64,000 nucleotides of DNA from CAVSUB01 sp963730995 (GCA_963730995.1 CAVSUB010000002.1:1113922-1177921), one strand, 5' to 3'; counted from the stretch's first letter, positions 45,810-56,520 are shown. The notes: a model not told the origin generated them from the sequence alone. Translations and numbers: made by a program.

Positions 45810-45855
45810 AAAGCTTTTGCACGCTGAGCCTGCTCAATGTACCCTCGCCGCGTGG
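45810..45855. repeat. Dispersed repeat block B, copy 1
   Basis: AAGCTTTTGCACGC, a variable dozen bases, then TGTACCCTCGCCGCGTGG. The same arrangement is found at 48692-48737. The block contains the apparent ATG start of the kinase gene. Confidence 0.65.
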
Positions 45856-48432
45856 ACGCCCTCGCCGCGCTGGTCGAAGCGCTCGGCGATCGCTATCGCG
45901 TCGACCGCCGACTCGGCGCGGGCGGGATGGCGACGGTCTACCTGGCCCACGACCACAAGCACGATCGGGAAGTCGCGATCAAGGTGCTCCGACCCGATCT
46001 CGCCGAAACCCTTGGCCGCGAACGCTTTCTTCGAGAGATTCAGCTTGCCGCCCGCTTGAATCATCCGAACATCCTGCCGCTCTACGACTCGGGTGACGCC
46101 AACGGTTGCATGTACTTCGTGATGCCCGTCATGGAGGGACAGACCTTGCGGGATCGTCTCTCGAGCGGCTCACCGCTGCCGGTTGACGAAGCGGTCCGCA
46201 TCGCCGTGGAAGTGGCTGACGCCCTCGACTACGCGCACCGGCGCGACATCGTCCACCGCGACATCAAGCCTGAGAACATCTTGCTCCACGAAGGCCACGC
46301 AGTCGTCGCCGACTTCGGGATCGGCAAGGCGCTGGTGGCCGCGTCGGCAGCGACCGTGATGTCCACGCAAATCGGCGTCACCGTCGGTACCCCGGCGTAC
46401 ATGAGCCCGGAGCAGGCCGCGGGCGGCGACCTCGACGGCCGCAGCGACCTCTTCGCGCTGGGCTGCGTGATGTTCGAAATGCTGACGGGCGAAATCGCCT
46501 TCACGGGCCCGTCGGCGCACGCCGTGATTGCCAGGCGTTTCGCCTATTCGCCGCCACCCATCACCGACTTGCGTCCTGAGATTCCGGCCGCCGTCGGCGA
46601 AACGGTCAGCCGCCTCCTGCAGCGTTCGGCCGACGATCGGTTTGCCACCGGTTCACAGGTGGTGGCCGCGCTGCGGCCACGGCCAACGCCGCCCGTGGCC
46701 ACGGCAGCTGTCGCGCCTGACCGTGCCCGCCGCGACAGCTCGATTGTGCGGGTCACCAGTACGACCGGAGCCACGTTCTGGCCGGCGCTCTCGTCAGACG
46801 CGCGCCTGGTCGTCTACGTCTCGGATGCAGGACAGGATGGCGCCACACCGCAGGTGTGGCTGCAGCAGGTGGGCGGTGCCGCCATCCAGCTCACGACCGG
46901 CATGCGGGACTGCGCGGAGCCCGTGTTTTCTCCCGACGACACCCGCGTGATCTTCAGCGCCGGGACCGGGTCGACCCGGCACGTGTACCGAGATGCCGAC
47001 ATTCGGCGGACAGCCGCGGGTACTGAAGCGGATGGCGCGCGGCGCACGCTTCGCGCCTGACGGCACATGGCTTGTGTACCTCGCCATTGATTCGCACGAC
47101 GCGGTGCGAATCGTGTCAGCAACCGGCGACGAACGTGTGGTGACGACGGGCCTCGTCGATGTCGCGTTTGCCACCTGGTCCGACGACTGCCGGCATCTGG
47201 TCGTCGTCGGTCATCCAAACCCCTCGGCCGATCTCGATTGCTGGATCGTGCCGATAGATGGCGGAGCGCCGGTCGATACCGGCGTGCTCCGCCGGGCGCG
47301 ACAACAGGGCTCGGTCGTCATCTCGATGGCGGTCGCCTGGACGGGAGATTCGATCTTCTACACGGCGGCCGGAAGGCAGGGCGTCCATGTGTGGAGGCAA
47401 CGTGTCTCGCCGACGACCTTCGAGGCGACTGGCTCGCCGGAACTGATGACGCCGGGCGCAGACTCCGCGTTCTTCCCCACCGTCGCTCGCCAACGATTGG
47501 GCTTCGTCGGCGTGCACACTGATACGAACATGTGGTCTGTCGGGATCGACCTGCAGACCGGAATCGCCCAGGGGCAACCTCGACGTCTGACCCGCGGCGG
47601 AGGCATCGTCAGCAATTTCAGCGTGTCGCGCGACGGGAATACGCTCGCGTATTGGGCCGCAGGATCGAGCGGCACCGAGGTGCACGTGAGGGATCTGCAG
47701 CGCGGCACCGACGCGACGCTCGATGGAGACGCCGGCGTCAATCGCGGGTTTCCGGTGATCGCACTCGACAGCAAACGGCTCGCGTTCGGAACGCTGGTCG
47801 CCGGACCGCCCGTCAGACGTCCGGTGTTCGTGGCGAATCTCGCGGACGGAGCGTCCCGGTTGATCTACGAAGATTGCGGCGGCCGTCCGCGGCTCTGGCT
47901 CGACGACGATCTGCTGCTTGCCGAGACCTTTGGGTCGGGGCTGAATTCGTTTGTCGTCCTCGACACGCGCGAGGGTACGCAGCACCCGCTCCTGTTGTCC
48001 CGCGATCGGCGTTTGTCGAACCCTCGTCTCTCGACCGATGCGCAGTGGCTGGCGTTCGACGCCACGCCGCCTGGTGGATCTCCTTCAGTGCTCGTGGCGC
48101 GGCTCGCCGACAGTCACGCGGCAGACGAAACGGCGTGGATACTCATCGATACTGCGGCGAGCCACCCGTTCTGGTCGCGAGACGGACGTTTGCTCTACTA
48201 CCTGCCGACCACGCCGACGGTTGATATCCGCAACAGAGTGGTCGCTCGAGCCTTCGATCCACGCGACGGCAGCGTCGGAGCAGAGCCCATCGACGTGCTT
48301 CTGCTTTCAGAGATGATCGTGCCGGCCATGATCAGCTCCGCCGCGCCCATCGTCGCAAACGATCAGATAGTGTTCCTGCTCGGGAACTATCGCGGTGACA
48401 TCTGGATGATGAATCTCCAGCCGTCAGAATAA
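45837..48432 (+). CDS. Ser/Thr kinase with beta-propeller domain, one frameshift
   Basis: About 864 residues after correcting an indel near 46990. Kinase domain: LGAGGMATVYLA loop, Lys49, HRD 140-142, DFG 159-161, SPEQAAGG. It belongs to the Gly-Ala-Gly-Gly-Met-Ala-Thr branch and differs from the other kinases here. No obvious membrane helix follows, so it may be soluble. The C-terminal half has propeller blades (FWPALSSDARLVVYVSD, VFSPDDTRVIFSAG, FSVSRDGNTLAYW, PFWSRDGRLLYYL). ATG 45837 lies inside repeat block B; GTG 45852 (DALAALVEALGDRYRV) gives a more typical N-terminus. Confidence 0.85.
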
Positions 48433-48537
48433 CTGCCGCCATGCAATTGCCGCCGGCGAGCAGAATTCGTCATTCGAAAGTTCGATAGTTGAAATCACTC
48501 TCTGTGCTGCAAATCGTTGAAAAAACACGTAATTTTA

Positions 48538-48598
48538 TGGCTGGGTGTTAGGGGCGATTTCCGGCAACTGGTTCGTCGAAAACGCTGCCTGATGCTGC
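48538..48598. repeat. Dispersed repeat block A, copy 2
   Basis: Counterpart of 45644-45705: GGCTGGGTGTTAGGGGCGAT up to CGCTGCCTGATGCTGC. It lies about 105 bases after the kinase gene end. Confidence 0.65.
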
Positions 48599-48691
48599 CC
48601 ACCTTCGGTTGTGCGGCTGTTTCTGGGGACTTCGCAGCTGGGTTCTCACCGCTGCATGAGGTCCTGTCGACTCACTCTCTACAACAAGGAG

Positions 48692-48737
48692 AAGCCTTTG
48701 CACGCGACGCATCCTCCATGTACCCTCGCCGCGTGGC
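48692..48737. repeat. Dispersed repeat block B, copy 2
   Basis: Counterpart of 45810-45855: AAGCCTTTGCACGC, variable bases, then TGTACCCTCGCCGCGTGG. Here it is followed not by a kinase gene but by an inverted kinase fragment. Confidence 0.65.
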
Positions 48738-48808
48738 CTTCGTGGATCAGAATGTTCTCCGGCTGGATATCGCGGTGGACGATGTCGCGCCGATGCGTCG
48801 CTCAACGA
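48738..48808 (-). pseudogene. Inverted fragment of a kinase catalytic loop
   Basis: Read leftwards, this short stretch codes for RRDIVHRDIQPENILIHEGH, which matches RRDIVHRDIKPENILLHEGH of the kinase at 45837-48432 apart from a Lys-to-Gln change (the catalytic-loop lysine) and one Leu/Ile swap. Nothing else of the kinase is attached. It sits between repeat block B and the end of the peptidase gene, in the opposite direction to the full gene. Confidence 0.7.
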
Positions 48809-49664
48809 GCGCCGGTTTGCGCTGATGTCCACGCGACAACCGCCCCGGCAAACGCCCGCCGTTCGGCGACGGTTGGGTAGTCCCTCTCGTTGTTCGCCTT
48901 TCCGAACCGCTCCCGGTTGAAACGGCTGGTTTTCTCAACACCCGACATCAACCGGGACACATCCATCCCGAGCCCGTGCAGCGTCACGATAGCGATGGCG
49001 TCGCACACGAGCTCGAGGTCCTTCAGACGCTTGTGGTCACCGCGCTGGAAGGCCCGTTCGCGTTCGGTCCAGACGTACCCATGCCCCATCTCGTGGGCCA
49101 GCGAGGCCTGGAGTTCGTCTGCATCCAGCAGGGTGAGTGCGGCTTTCGAGACGAGAATGACGGATCGCGCATACAAGCGAGACCTGCCTGCGGCACATCG
49201 ACCACCTTGATTTCGTACGCCGACTCGCGCCCGCTGATCCGAAGCAGCTCGTTCAGGGCCGCAAGCTTCCGGCGCGCCGAGGCGCTCAAGTCGGTGACTT
49301 CTCCTTCCGGTGGGAGCGTACTCAAGACGCGTGCTCTGTCCTCAGACGACACCGCCTTGGGCCGAGCGGTCTCCAGAAACCGGGCAAGGGCGTTGGGGTC
49401 CGTTGCCAGCAGGTTCTGCGAGGTGGTCAGTGCCACGATCTGATGCGGAAGCTGCTCCGGCGGCGACGCTGCGATCGCCTCGTTGGACCGCAGACCCGTC
49501 CCCGAAACGAGCAGCGAGACGGCGAGCAGAACCGTCGTCCCACGCTCGCCCAGCGCAGTGGAACCGCTGATAGCAAGGCCCCAGGTCCACGCGCTCCGCA
49601 GACGTTGTACGCGCGACGTGCTCGCGCGCCCGACACCCCGGCGACTGCCAAGACAGAGCCACAT
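48802..49664 (-). CDS. M48-like membrane metallopeptidase, one frameshift
   Basis: About 287 residues once an indel near 49175 is corrected. The N-terminal part has a hydrophobic segment (GTTVLLAVSLLVSGTG) and an Ala/Leu-rich region; the second frame contains LAHEMGHGYVW, the HExxH zinc site, with a third-ligand candidate Glu in KDLELVCDAIAI. This layout is that of small M48-type peptidases. GGGAGGA precedes the ATG at 49664. The 3' end runs into the inverted kinase fragment, so the last residues may not be original. Confidence 0.7.
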
Positions 49665-49704
49665 GGCCGGCTTCCTCCCAGCGCCGGCTGCCGTACGTCG
49701 CTGT

Positions 49705-49759
49705 GACGTCGGTGCCGCGCGCTGACCAGAAGCGGGGGCGGGACGAAAAGGGGCTCATC
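49705..49759. repeat. Leader repeat, copy 1 (upstream of the TonB-dependent receptor)
   Basis: About 55 bases (GACGTCGGTGCCGCGCGC onward to GGGGCTCATC) that resemble 52878-52932 with a handful of substitutions. Each copy lies on the same strand 50 to 130 bases before a rightward gene: the receptor here and the ECF sigma factor in the other case. Confidence 0.5.
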
Positions 49760-49887
49760 ACGTCGAAATCGAGCGGCGACGTCGACTGCAACGCAAACAC
49801 ACCGGATCCGAAGGCGGCTACGATTTTGCTCAATCGGTCTTCAGCGAGGGGTATAGGATTCCGAGGGGGAATGAGACCCAGGCTCGT

Positions 49888-52275
49888 ATGCTGCGGATCC
49901 TGCGGACATTCGTATGCGCAGTATGCCTGCTGGTGGTTGGCGTGGACGCCGCGTCGGCGCAGCAAGCAGGACGGCTCGCTGGCGTGGTTCGGGATGCGAC
50001 CGGAAGCGTATTACCGGGTGTGACGGTGACGGTCGCCGGCCCTGCTCTGGGGGCGCCACGAACGGTGGTGACTGACGAGCACGGCCAATATGCGATCGAT
50101 TCGCTCCCCGAAGGCCGCTATCTGGTCACGGCAACATTAAGGGGGTTCGAGCCGCGGACGACCGAGGTCCAAGTGGGTCCGGGTGCGGTGACGTTTGACA
50201 TCCCGCTGGCCGTGTCCTCGGTCGCCGAGCGGACGTCGGTAACGGCCACGAAGACCGGCGCCGCTGATATTCAATCGACGCCCATCGCAATCACCGTGCT
50301 TCCCGCGCGGACGATCGAACAGCTCGGGGTCGAGAGGGTTGAAGGCCTCGCCGGTCTCGTGCCGACGGTGACGGTCTCACAGAGTCCCGTGGGAACCCCA
50401 CTCGTCACCATCCGCGGGATTGGCTCGAACTCCGCGGTCGCCGGTGCCGATCCGAGCTCCACCATTCACCTCGATGGCGTCTATATCGCACACTCCGCGA
50501 TGTCGTCCATGGACCTTCTGGACGTGGAGCGGATCGAGGTCCTTCGGGGTCCGCAGGGGACGCTGTACGGTCGCAACTCGGTCGGTGGCACGATCAACAT
50601 CGTCACCCGGCAACCGACCAACGCACTCGAGACGGGCGTCCGGCTGACCGCTGGCAACTACGACAAGCTCCGCGCCGAAGGAGCCGTAAGGGGACCACTC
50701 GTCAAGAACAAGGTGATGGGTGGGTTCGCGTTTCTCCGCGGCATGCGCGATGGCTTGGTCAAGGATCTCGATCATCCTGACCACTCTCTGGGAAGCGAGG
50801 ACACATGGGCCGGACGGGGACAGCTGCGTGTCGTTTTGGGGACCCACGGCGAGTTGCGACTGTCGGGCGATTACGGTCGATTCGACGGGGTTCCTCTCCC
50901 CTATGCGAAGCCGATCGCAGCGAAGCCTGGATTCACCTTCGACAGTCCTGACAGCCTGTGGGCGGTGCGCGCGAGCCATTTGGCCTCCGGGAAGAACATC
51001 GAACAGGGCGCCTCGGCAAAGCTGGCCGTCCGATTGAACAGCACGACAATGGTGACGAGCCTGACCGCGTATCGAGAATCCAACACGCATTTCTTCATCG
51101 ATCCCGACGCGACCGAACTGGCGGTCGCTACGACCGACGCGCCCGGAGTCCAGCGGCAGGTCTCGCAGGAACTGACGCTCGCGCAGCGCACATCCAGGCT
51201 CACCTGGATCGCCGGCTTGTTCTTGTTCGACGATAGCGATGAGGGTCAGATCGAGATCACGCAATACGTCCCTCCGATTCAGATCCGGCCCTTCTCGACG
51301 GTCGACGCCAGGGCCTGGGCGCTGTTCGGCCAGGCGACTTACCGTCTGTCCAGTCGCGTGTCGCTGACAGGTGGCGTTCGATACTCGGACGAGCAGAAGG
51401 ATATCCACAACGTCGGCGGGGTGTACCGATTGGGGACGACGATCCTTGCCAATCCAGCGTCGTTCTACGACTTCGTGGACCGGGCCACTTACGACGCCTG
51501 GACACCGAAGGCGAGCGTCCAGTTCCAAGCGTCGCGAGAGTCGTTCGTCTACGTTTCGGCCACGCGGGGCTTCAAGAGCGGCGGACTCAACGTCACGGCG
51601 ACGGTGCCCGGCGGGGCCTTTCAGCCCGAGTTCGCCTGGAGCTATGAAGGGGGCCTGAAGCGCACGATGGCCGACGGGCGGGTCTCTGTGAACACGGCCG
51701 TGTTCTACAACGACTACCAGGATCTGCAGGTGCAGACGTTCCTCCGTCCTGGTGTGGTTCACATCAGCAACGCCGCATCGGCAACGATTACTGGGCTCGA
51801 GCTTGAGGCGACCGCGGCGGTGAGGCGCAGCCTACACCTCGCGGGCCAGGTCTCGTGGCTCGATGCGACCTACGACCGCTACCTTGCCGTAGGGCCAGGC
51901 GATGTGACGGGCGACGCGGCCGGCCACCGCCTGAGCAACGCGCCTGAGTGGTCGGGCAGCGTCTCCGCCGTCTACGAGTTCGCCACTGGCAGGGTAGGGA
52001 CGGCCTCCCTGCGGGGTGACGTGTCGTGGGAGAGTCGCGTATTTTTCACGCCTTTCAACACCTCGATCGAGACGCAGCCTGCGTACGGGCTTGTCCACTT
52101 GCGCGGCGGCTTCGAGCCGCGAAGCCGCCGCTGGGAGGTAGCCGTCTACGCGCGAAACGTCGGCAACCAGGCGTACATCACTGGCGCAATGGCTCCGAAC
52201 GTCGGCTTCCCCGCGTCCAACGGTCGCCCGGGTGAGCCGCGACAGTGGGGCACGCAGTTCACGCTTCGCCGCTGA
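49888..52275 (+). CDS. TonB-dependent outer-membrane receptor
   Basis: 795 residues, intact. Signal peptide (about 1-24), then a carboxypeptidase-regulatory-like domain (GRLAGVVRDATGSVLPGVTV, about 28-105), the plug (ITVLPARTIEQLGVERVEGLAG, VERIEVLRGPQGTLYGRNSVGG), and a beta-barrel ending in the outer-membrane-type aromatic-poor FTLRR. The TonB box is not obvious. It imports a ligand that cannot be named; the SusC-like head is typical of glycan or siderophore receptors. Divergent from the M48-like peptidase and convergent with the small secreted protein. Confidence 0.9.
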   Translation: MLRILRTFVCAVCLLVVGVDAASAQQAGRLAGVVRDATGSVLPGVTVTVAGPALGAPRTVVTDEHGQYAIDSLPEGRYLVTATLRGFEPRTTEVQVGPGAVTFDIPLAVSSVAERTSVTATKTGAADIQSTPIAITVLPARTIEQLGVERVEGLAGLVPTVTVSQSPVGTPLVTIRGIGSNSAVAGADPSSTIHLDGVYIAHSAMSSMDLLDVERIEVLRGPQGTLYGRNSVGGTINIVTRQPTNALETGVRLTAGNYDKLRAEGAVRGPLVKNKVMGGFAFLRGMRDGLVKDLDHPDHSLGSEDTWAGRGQLRVVLGTHGELRLSGDYGRFDGVPLPYAKPIAAKPGFTFDSPDSLWAVRASHLASGKNIEQGASAKLAVRLNSTTMVTSLTAYRESNTHFFIDPDATELAVATTDAPGVQRQVSQELTLAQRTSRLTWIAGLFLFDDSDEGQIEITQYVPPIQIRPFSTVDARAWALFGQATYRLSSRVSLTGGVRYSDEQKDIHNVGGVYRLGTTILANPASFYDFVDRATYDAWTPKASVQFQASRESFVYVSATRGFKSGGLNVTATVPGGAFQPEFAWSYEGGLKRTMADGRVSVNTAVFYNDYQDLQVQTFLRPGVVHISNAASATITGLELEATAAVRRSLHLAGQVSWLDATYDRYLAVGPGDVTGDAAGHRLSNAPEWSGSVSAVYEFATGRVGTASLRGDVSWESRVFFTPFNTSIETQPAYGLVHLRGGFEPRSRRWEVAVYARNVGNQAYITGAMAPNVGFPASNGRPGEPRQWGTQFTLRR

Positions 52276-52315
52276 CGCGTCGCGCCTCGCAGGTCTCAAT
52301 CTTCGCTCGTCAAGC

Positions 52316-52822
52316 TCATTCCAGGCGATGACCGACAACGGTTGCGCAGACCGTCGCGGTCAGATTTCCGTTCGTGTCGAAGAAATTGGCTTCGGTGGTT
52401 CCAGTGAGCTCGTCCGGGTTACTCCCGATTTCAAACGTATTCGCGAGTCTTTGTGTCGCTGTCCAGACGCCGGCGGGGCTGAACAGAAGAGCCACCGTCA
52501 CGGCCGTGAACTCGTGACCGCGCGCTTTTTCCCAGGTGCCGAGGCCTGTCGTGCGCAGCGCAGGACTGCCTCCCGTGGTGACGTTTGTCAGCGTTCCTCC
52601 TTGCGCGAACGTCACGAGGGACTGGAAGTTCGACACTGGGGTGCCCGTTTGGCAGTCGTAGGCGCTGACCTGCAAAACCCACGCTCCTTGGATCTCTTTG
52701 GCCTGGGAATTGGGCGGCTGCTGCCCAGCAATTGCAACATGTCCCGTTGTGAGTGCCATCGTGCCGGCGAGCACCGAGAGCAGAGCCAGACTCCGCGCCG
52801 AGCGTTCGATATTCGAATCCAT
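52316..52822 (-). CDS. Small secreted protein, lipocalin-like
   Basis: 168 residues with a signal peptide (SLALLSVLAGTMALTTGHVAIA). The mature part is beta-rich: EIQGAWVLQVSAYDC, LVTFAQGGTLTNVTTGGS, GLGTWEKARGHEFTAV and TGTTEANFFDTNGN. Two cysteines (in AYDCQTG and TVCATV) could form a disulphide. AGGAGG lies upstream of the ATG. The function is unknown; proteins of this kind recur in Acidobacteriota. Confidence 0.75.
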   Translation of the reverse strand: MDSNIERSARSLALLSVLAGTMALTTGHVAIAGQQPPNSQAKEIQGAWVLQVSAYDCQTGTPVSNFQSLVTFAQGGTLTNVTTGGSPALRTTGLGTWEKARGHEFTAVTVALLFSPAGVWTATQRLANTFEIGSNPDELTGTTEANFFDTNGNLTATVCATVVGHRLE

Positions 52823-52877
52823 GTCAATCCTCCTGTTGCGGGCTTCCCCGCGTTCCCTGCGGCCCGTACGCCTGCAT

Positions 52878-52932
52878 GGCGTCAGTACCGCGCGCCTGGC
52901 AGAAGCGGAAGCGGGGCGAAAAGAGGCTCATC
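52878..52932. repeat. Leader repeat, copy 2 (upstream of the ECF sigma gene)
   Basis: Counterpart of 49705-49759; it carries GGCGTCAGTACCGCGCGC and ends GAGGCTCATC. Both copies are followed, 20 to 90 bases on, by an AGCGAGGGG-type stretch with an AT-rich hexamer (TATAGGAT or TAGAAT), a possible shared promoter element. Confidence 0.5.
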
Positions 52933-52984
52933 GGATTTGACGTCGTAGCGAGGGGGTAGAATCAGGTCACCAGGGACGAGGGGC

Positions 52985-53599
52985 GTGCCTCACGAAGAAG
53001 ATGATGTGACGAGGTTGCTCGTGGCGTGGGGCCAGGGCGATCGAGCGGCGGACAGCCGGCTGATCGCCCTTGTCTACCAGGAGCTACGTCGGGTCGCGCG
53101 CAGGCGGTTGCGCGCGGAGCGGGCCGACCACTCGCTGGCTCCGACCGCGCTCGTCCACGAGGCGTACCTGCGCCTCGTCGACCTGCGCCGAGTGCGATGG
53201 CAGAACCGCGCTCAGTTCTTTGCGATTGCGGCGCGCTTGATGCGCCAGATTCTGGTGGATCATGCACGCGCGCACGTGGCCGCCAAGCGGGGTGGCGCCG
53301 ACTGGAAGGTGCCGCTGGCAGACGATCTCGGCGCGACGATGCCGCGAGACGTTGATTTGCTCGATCTGGACGTTGCGCTCGGAAAGCTGGCGACGATCGA
53401 TTCCCGTCTGGGCGACTTGGTGGTGCTGAGGTTCTTTGGAGGAATGACCGTCGAGGAAGCCGCAGAGAGCCTCGGTCTATCTCCCGCAACGGTCAAGCGT
53501 GACTGGTCGCGCGCCCGGGCATGGCTGTTCCGCGACCTGCAGCGAGTGGTCAAAGAGCGCGATTCGGTCAGATCGCGCGGGCCGGTGGGCGCAGACTGA
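52985..53599 (+). CDS. ECF sigma factor of the kinase-associated type
   Basis: 204 residues: region 2 with QELRRVARRRLRAERADHSLAPTALVHEAYLRL, the pattern of TIGR02999-like ECF sigma factors, and region 4 with RLGDLVVLRFFGGMTVEEAAESLGLSPATVKRDWSRARAWL. No anti-sigma gene follows; instead a Ser/Thr kinase starts 44 bases downstream. In this sigma group control by a kinase is commonly proposed. GTG start with GAGGGG upstream. Confidence 0.9.
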   Translation: MPHEEDDVTRLLVAWGQGDRAADSRLIALVYQELRRVARRRLRAERADHSLAPTALVHEAYLRLVDLRRVRWQNRAQFFAIAARLMRQILVDHARAHVAAKRGGADWKVPLADDLGATMPRDVDLLDLDVALGKLATIDSRLGDLVVLRFFGGMTVEEAAESLGLSPATVKRDWSRARAWLFRDLQRVVKERDSVRSRGPVGAD

Positions 53600-53643
53600 C
53601 GAACCGCCGCTGCGCGTAACGCTCAGCGCACGAACAATTGCAA

Positions 53644-56520
53644 ATGACCTCCGACCGTTGGGAACACATCTTCAGCCTCTTCGACGCGGCCCTTGCACGG
53701 CCGGAGACCGAGCGTGCGGCGTTTCTGACGGACCAGTGTCGCGAGGATGCGCACCTGCGCCAGGAGGTGGAGTCGCTGCTGGCGGCACACGACGACTCTG
53801 AGGGCTTCCTCTCCGGCCGTCCGTCTCTGGTAGGCGCCGCGAGCGTGGACCAGTCGGGACCCGCCCCACCTTCTTTAACCCGCGGGATGCGGCTCGGGGT
53901 TTTCGACATCGAAAGTTTTGTCGGCGCAGGGGGGATGGGCGAGGTCTACAAGGCCCGCGACACGAGACTCGATCGCCACGTCGCCATCAAGGTGCTCTTG
54001 CCCGACGCCGCAACCGATCCGCGTGGCCGGGCGCGCTTCGCGTACGAGGCCCGCGCCATCGCGCGACTCTCGCATCCACGCATTTGTTCGATCCACGAGA
54101 TGGGCCACCAGGACGGGTTCGACTTCCTCGTCATGGAGTATCTCGAAGGTGAAACGCTGGCGGCGCGGCTGCGCAAAGGGCCGATGCCGCTCGCGCAGGC
54201 CCTGCGCACGGCCGTCGAGATCGCCGAGGCGCTGGCCGCTGCGCATGCGCAGGGGATCGTGCATCGCGACCTGAAGCCGAGCAACGTCATGCTCACGGCG
54301 GGCGGCGCGAAACTGCTCGACTTCGGCCTCGCACGGCTCCGCGCCCCCGCCGTCTCAGGCCTCCCGCCGGCGAGCGGTGCACTCCCCAGCAGCCAGACAG
54401 CCGAAGGCCTCATCGCAGGGACGCTGCCGTACATGGCGCCCGAACAGCTCGAAGGAAAAGAGGTGGACGCTCGAGCCGACCTCTTCGCGTTTGGCGCGGT
54501 CCTCTACGAGATGATCACAGGCAGGAAAGCGTTCGAGGGGACGAGTCAGGCGAGCGTGATCTCCGCGATCCTGTCGTCTCAGCCTCCGGCAATTGCCGTG
54601 CTCCAGCCGCTGACACCACCTGCCCTGGATCAGGTGATTCACAACTGCTTGGCGAAAGACCGCAATGATCGATGGGCGAGCGCCCACGACGTGCAGCTGC
54701 AGCTAGACTGGATTGCTGGACATCCATCGGCCGTTCCGGGAGCGGCAGGCGTTGTCAAGAACCGACGGCGTGAGCTTCTCGCATGGACGATCGCAGCCAT
54801 GGCGGGGCTCGCGCTCGCGGTGCTCTGGGCCTGGAGTCTCGGACGCCCCGCACCGGACGTGCGCACGCATGTGTCTTCCGCGTTGCCCCCTCCCGGTGTG
54901 TCCTTCGAAACGAACGAAGCCCCCGCCATCTCGCCCGACGGCAGCCGGCTGCTGTTCGTCGGACACGACGCTACCGGGAAGCAACTGCTCTACACGCTCA
55001 AGCTCGACGTGGTGGGTAGCCCGGCGCAGCCGCTGGCACACACCGACGGCGCCTCGTTGCCCTTCTGGAAACCGGACAGCCACTCGGTCGGATTCTTTGG
55101 ACAAGGCAAGCTCAAGATAATTGACATAGAGACGGGACAAATCCAAACGCTCGCCCCCGCCGGGGCCGCCCGCGGCGGCACCTGGAACCGCGACGACATC
55201 ATCTTGTTCGTGCCAGGTGCTGCGACCGGTGTGTACCGCATTTCCGCGACGGGCGGCCAGCCCACGCCAGTGAAGATCGAGATTGGAGGAGGTTGGTTCC
55301 CTTCGTTCCTACCGGACGGCCGGCATTTTCTGTTGTTCGCTGCATCTGCCCCCCGGCCCGAGAACGCTGGCGTGTTTGTCGCCTCGCTCGATTCGAGTAC
55401 GGCGAAGCGGCTGGTCACCGCTCGATCGCATGCGGTTCATGCACCCGGATATCTCCTCTTTTGGCAGGAAGGAGCGCTGCTGGCGCAGGCGTTCGACGAA
55501 ACAACTCGGGAAGTGCGCGGCAATCCTGTACCGGTCGCGAACGCGGTGGGACTCAATCCACTGACGAACCAAGGGCTGTTTTCGGTATCAGACTTCGGCA
55601 CGCTCGTGTTCTTCGCCGGCGCCGTCGGTGAGTCAGAGCTCGTGTGGTTCGATAGAGACGGCCGGCCAATCGGGAATCCTGGGCCGAAGGGGGTCTTCAA
55701 CAGCATGTCGTTGTCCCCCGACGCCGCAAGCGTCGTCTACGATGAAGCCGAACCCCGCAACAGAACTCTTGACCTGTGGCGTTTCGATTTTGCTCGTGGC
55801 AGCCCTTACAAGCTGACGTTCAACCCGTCCCACGACATGTTTCCGCTCTGGTCACCCGACGGCACCTATCGCGTTCAGCTCCCTTCGCGAGCGTCCCCCT
55901 CAGTTGTACGTGCTGAATGCGAACAGCCCTGGGACCGAGCAACCTCTTCTCCCGACGAACGTTCCCGAAAATTCCTTCGGGGTGGTCGAGCGACGGGGGG
56001 TTGCTCTTCTACGACAGCATCAATCCGGACACCGGCGGAGACATCTGGGTGCTGCCTCTGGTCGGCAAGCAGGAGCCGTATGCGGTTGTCCACACGACGG
56101 CCGACGAGCACTACGGCACGCTCTCGCCCGACGGACGGTGGCTGGCGTACATCTCGAACGAGACAGACACCTACGAGGTGTACGTCGAATCGTTTCCTGC
56201 GACAGGATTCAAGCGGCAGGTTTCGACGCAGGGCGGCTTCGAGCCGCACTGGCGACATGACGGCAAAGAGCTCTTCTACCTGGCGCCCAATCAGACGTTG
56301 ATGGCGGTGGGCGTGAAGAGCAACCCGACGACCCTGGAAGTGAGCTCCGCCGAAAGCGTTGTTTGCCACTCGCATCAAGTGGATGGAGATTCAGGCGGTG
56401 GCTCACCATTACGCCGCCGCTCCCGATGGTCAACGCTTCCTGATCAGCAGCGCGACCGACGAGGCACTGTCTGTGCCGGTGACAATCGTGCTCAATTGGT
56501 CTGCGGCCTTGAAGAAGTGA
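53644..56520 (+). CDS. Ser/Thr kinase with TolB-like propeller, two frameshifts near the 3' end
   Basis: About 958 residues when indels near 55890 and 56370 are corrected; the end then reads FATRIKWMEIQAVAHHYAAAPDG to VLNWSAALKK and the TGA at 56518-56520. Kinase: GAGGMGEV, Lys116, HRD 207-209, DFG 226-228. A 60-residue helical extension precedes the kinase (DAALARPETERAAFL), as in kinases paired with ECF sigma factors. Transmembrane helix about 380-400. Propeller blades follow (AISPDGSRLLFVG, LSPDGRWLAYISNE). Immediately downstream of the sigma gene, so likely its controller. Confidence 0.85.

Noticed and set aside
50377..51762. A 461-codon minus-strand frame opposite the TonB-dependent receptor.
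   Set aside because: Antisense shadow of an intact receptor.
52937..52962. TTGACG and TAGAAT upstream of the ECF sigma gene as a housekeeping promoter.
   Set aside because: The spacing is only 14 bases, too short for a good sigma-70 promoter; kept only as part of the leader-repeat observation.
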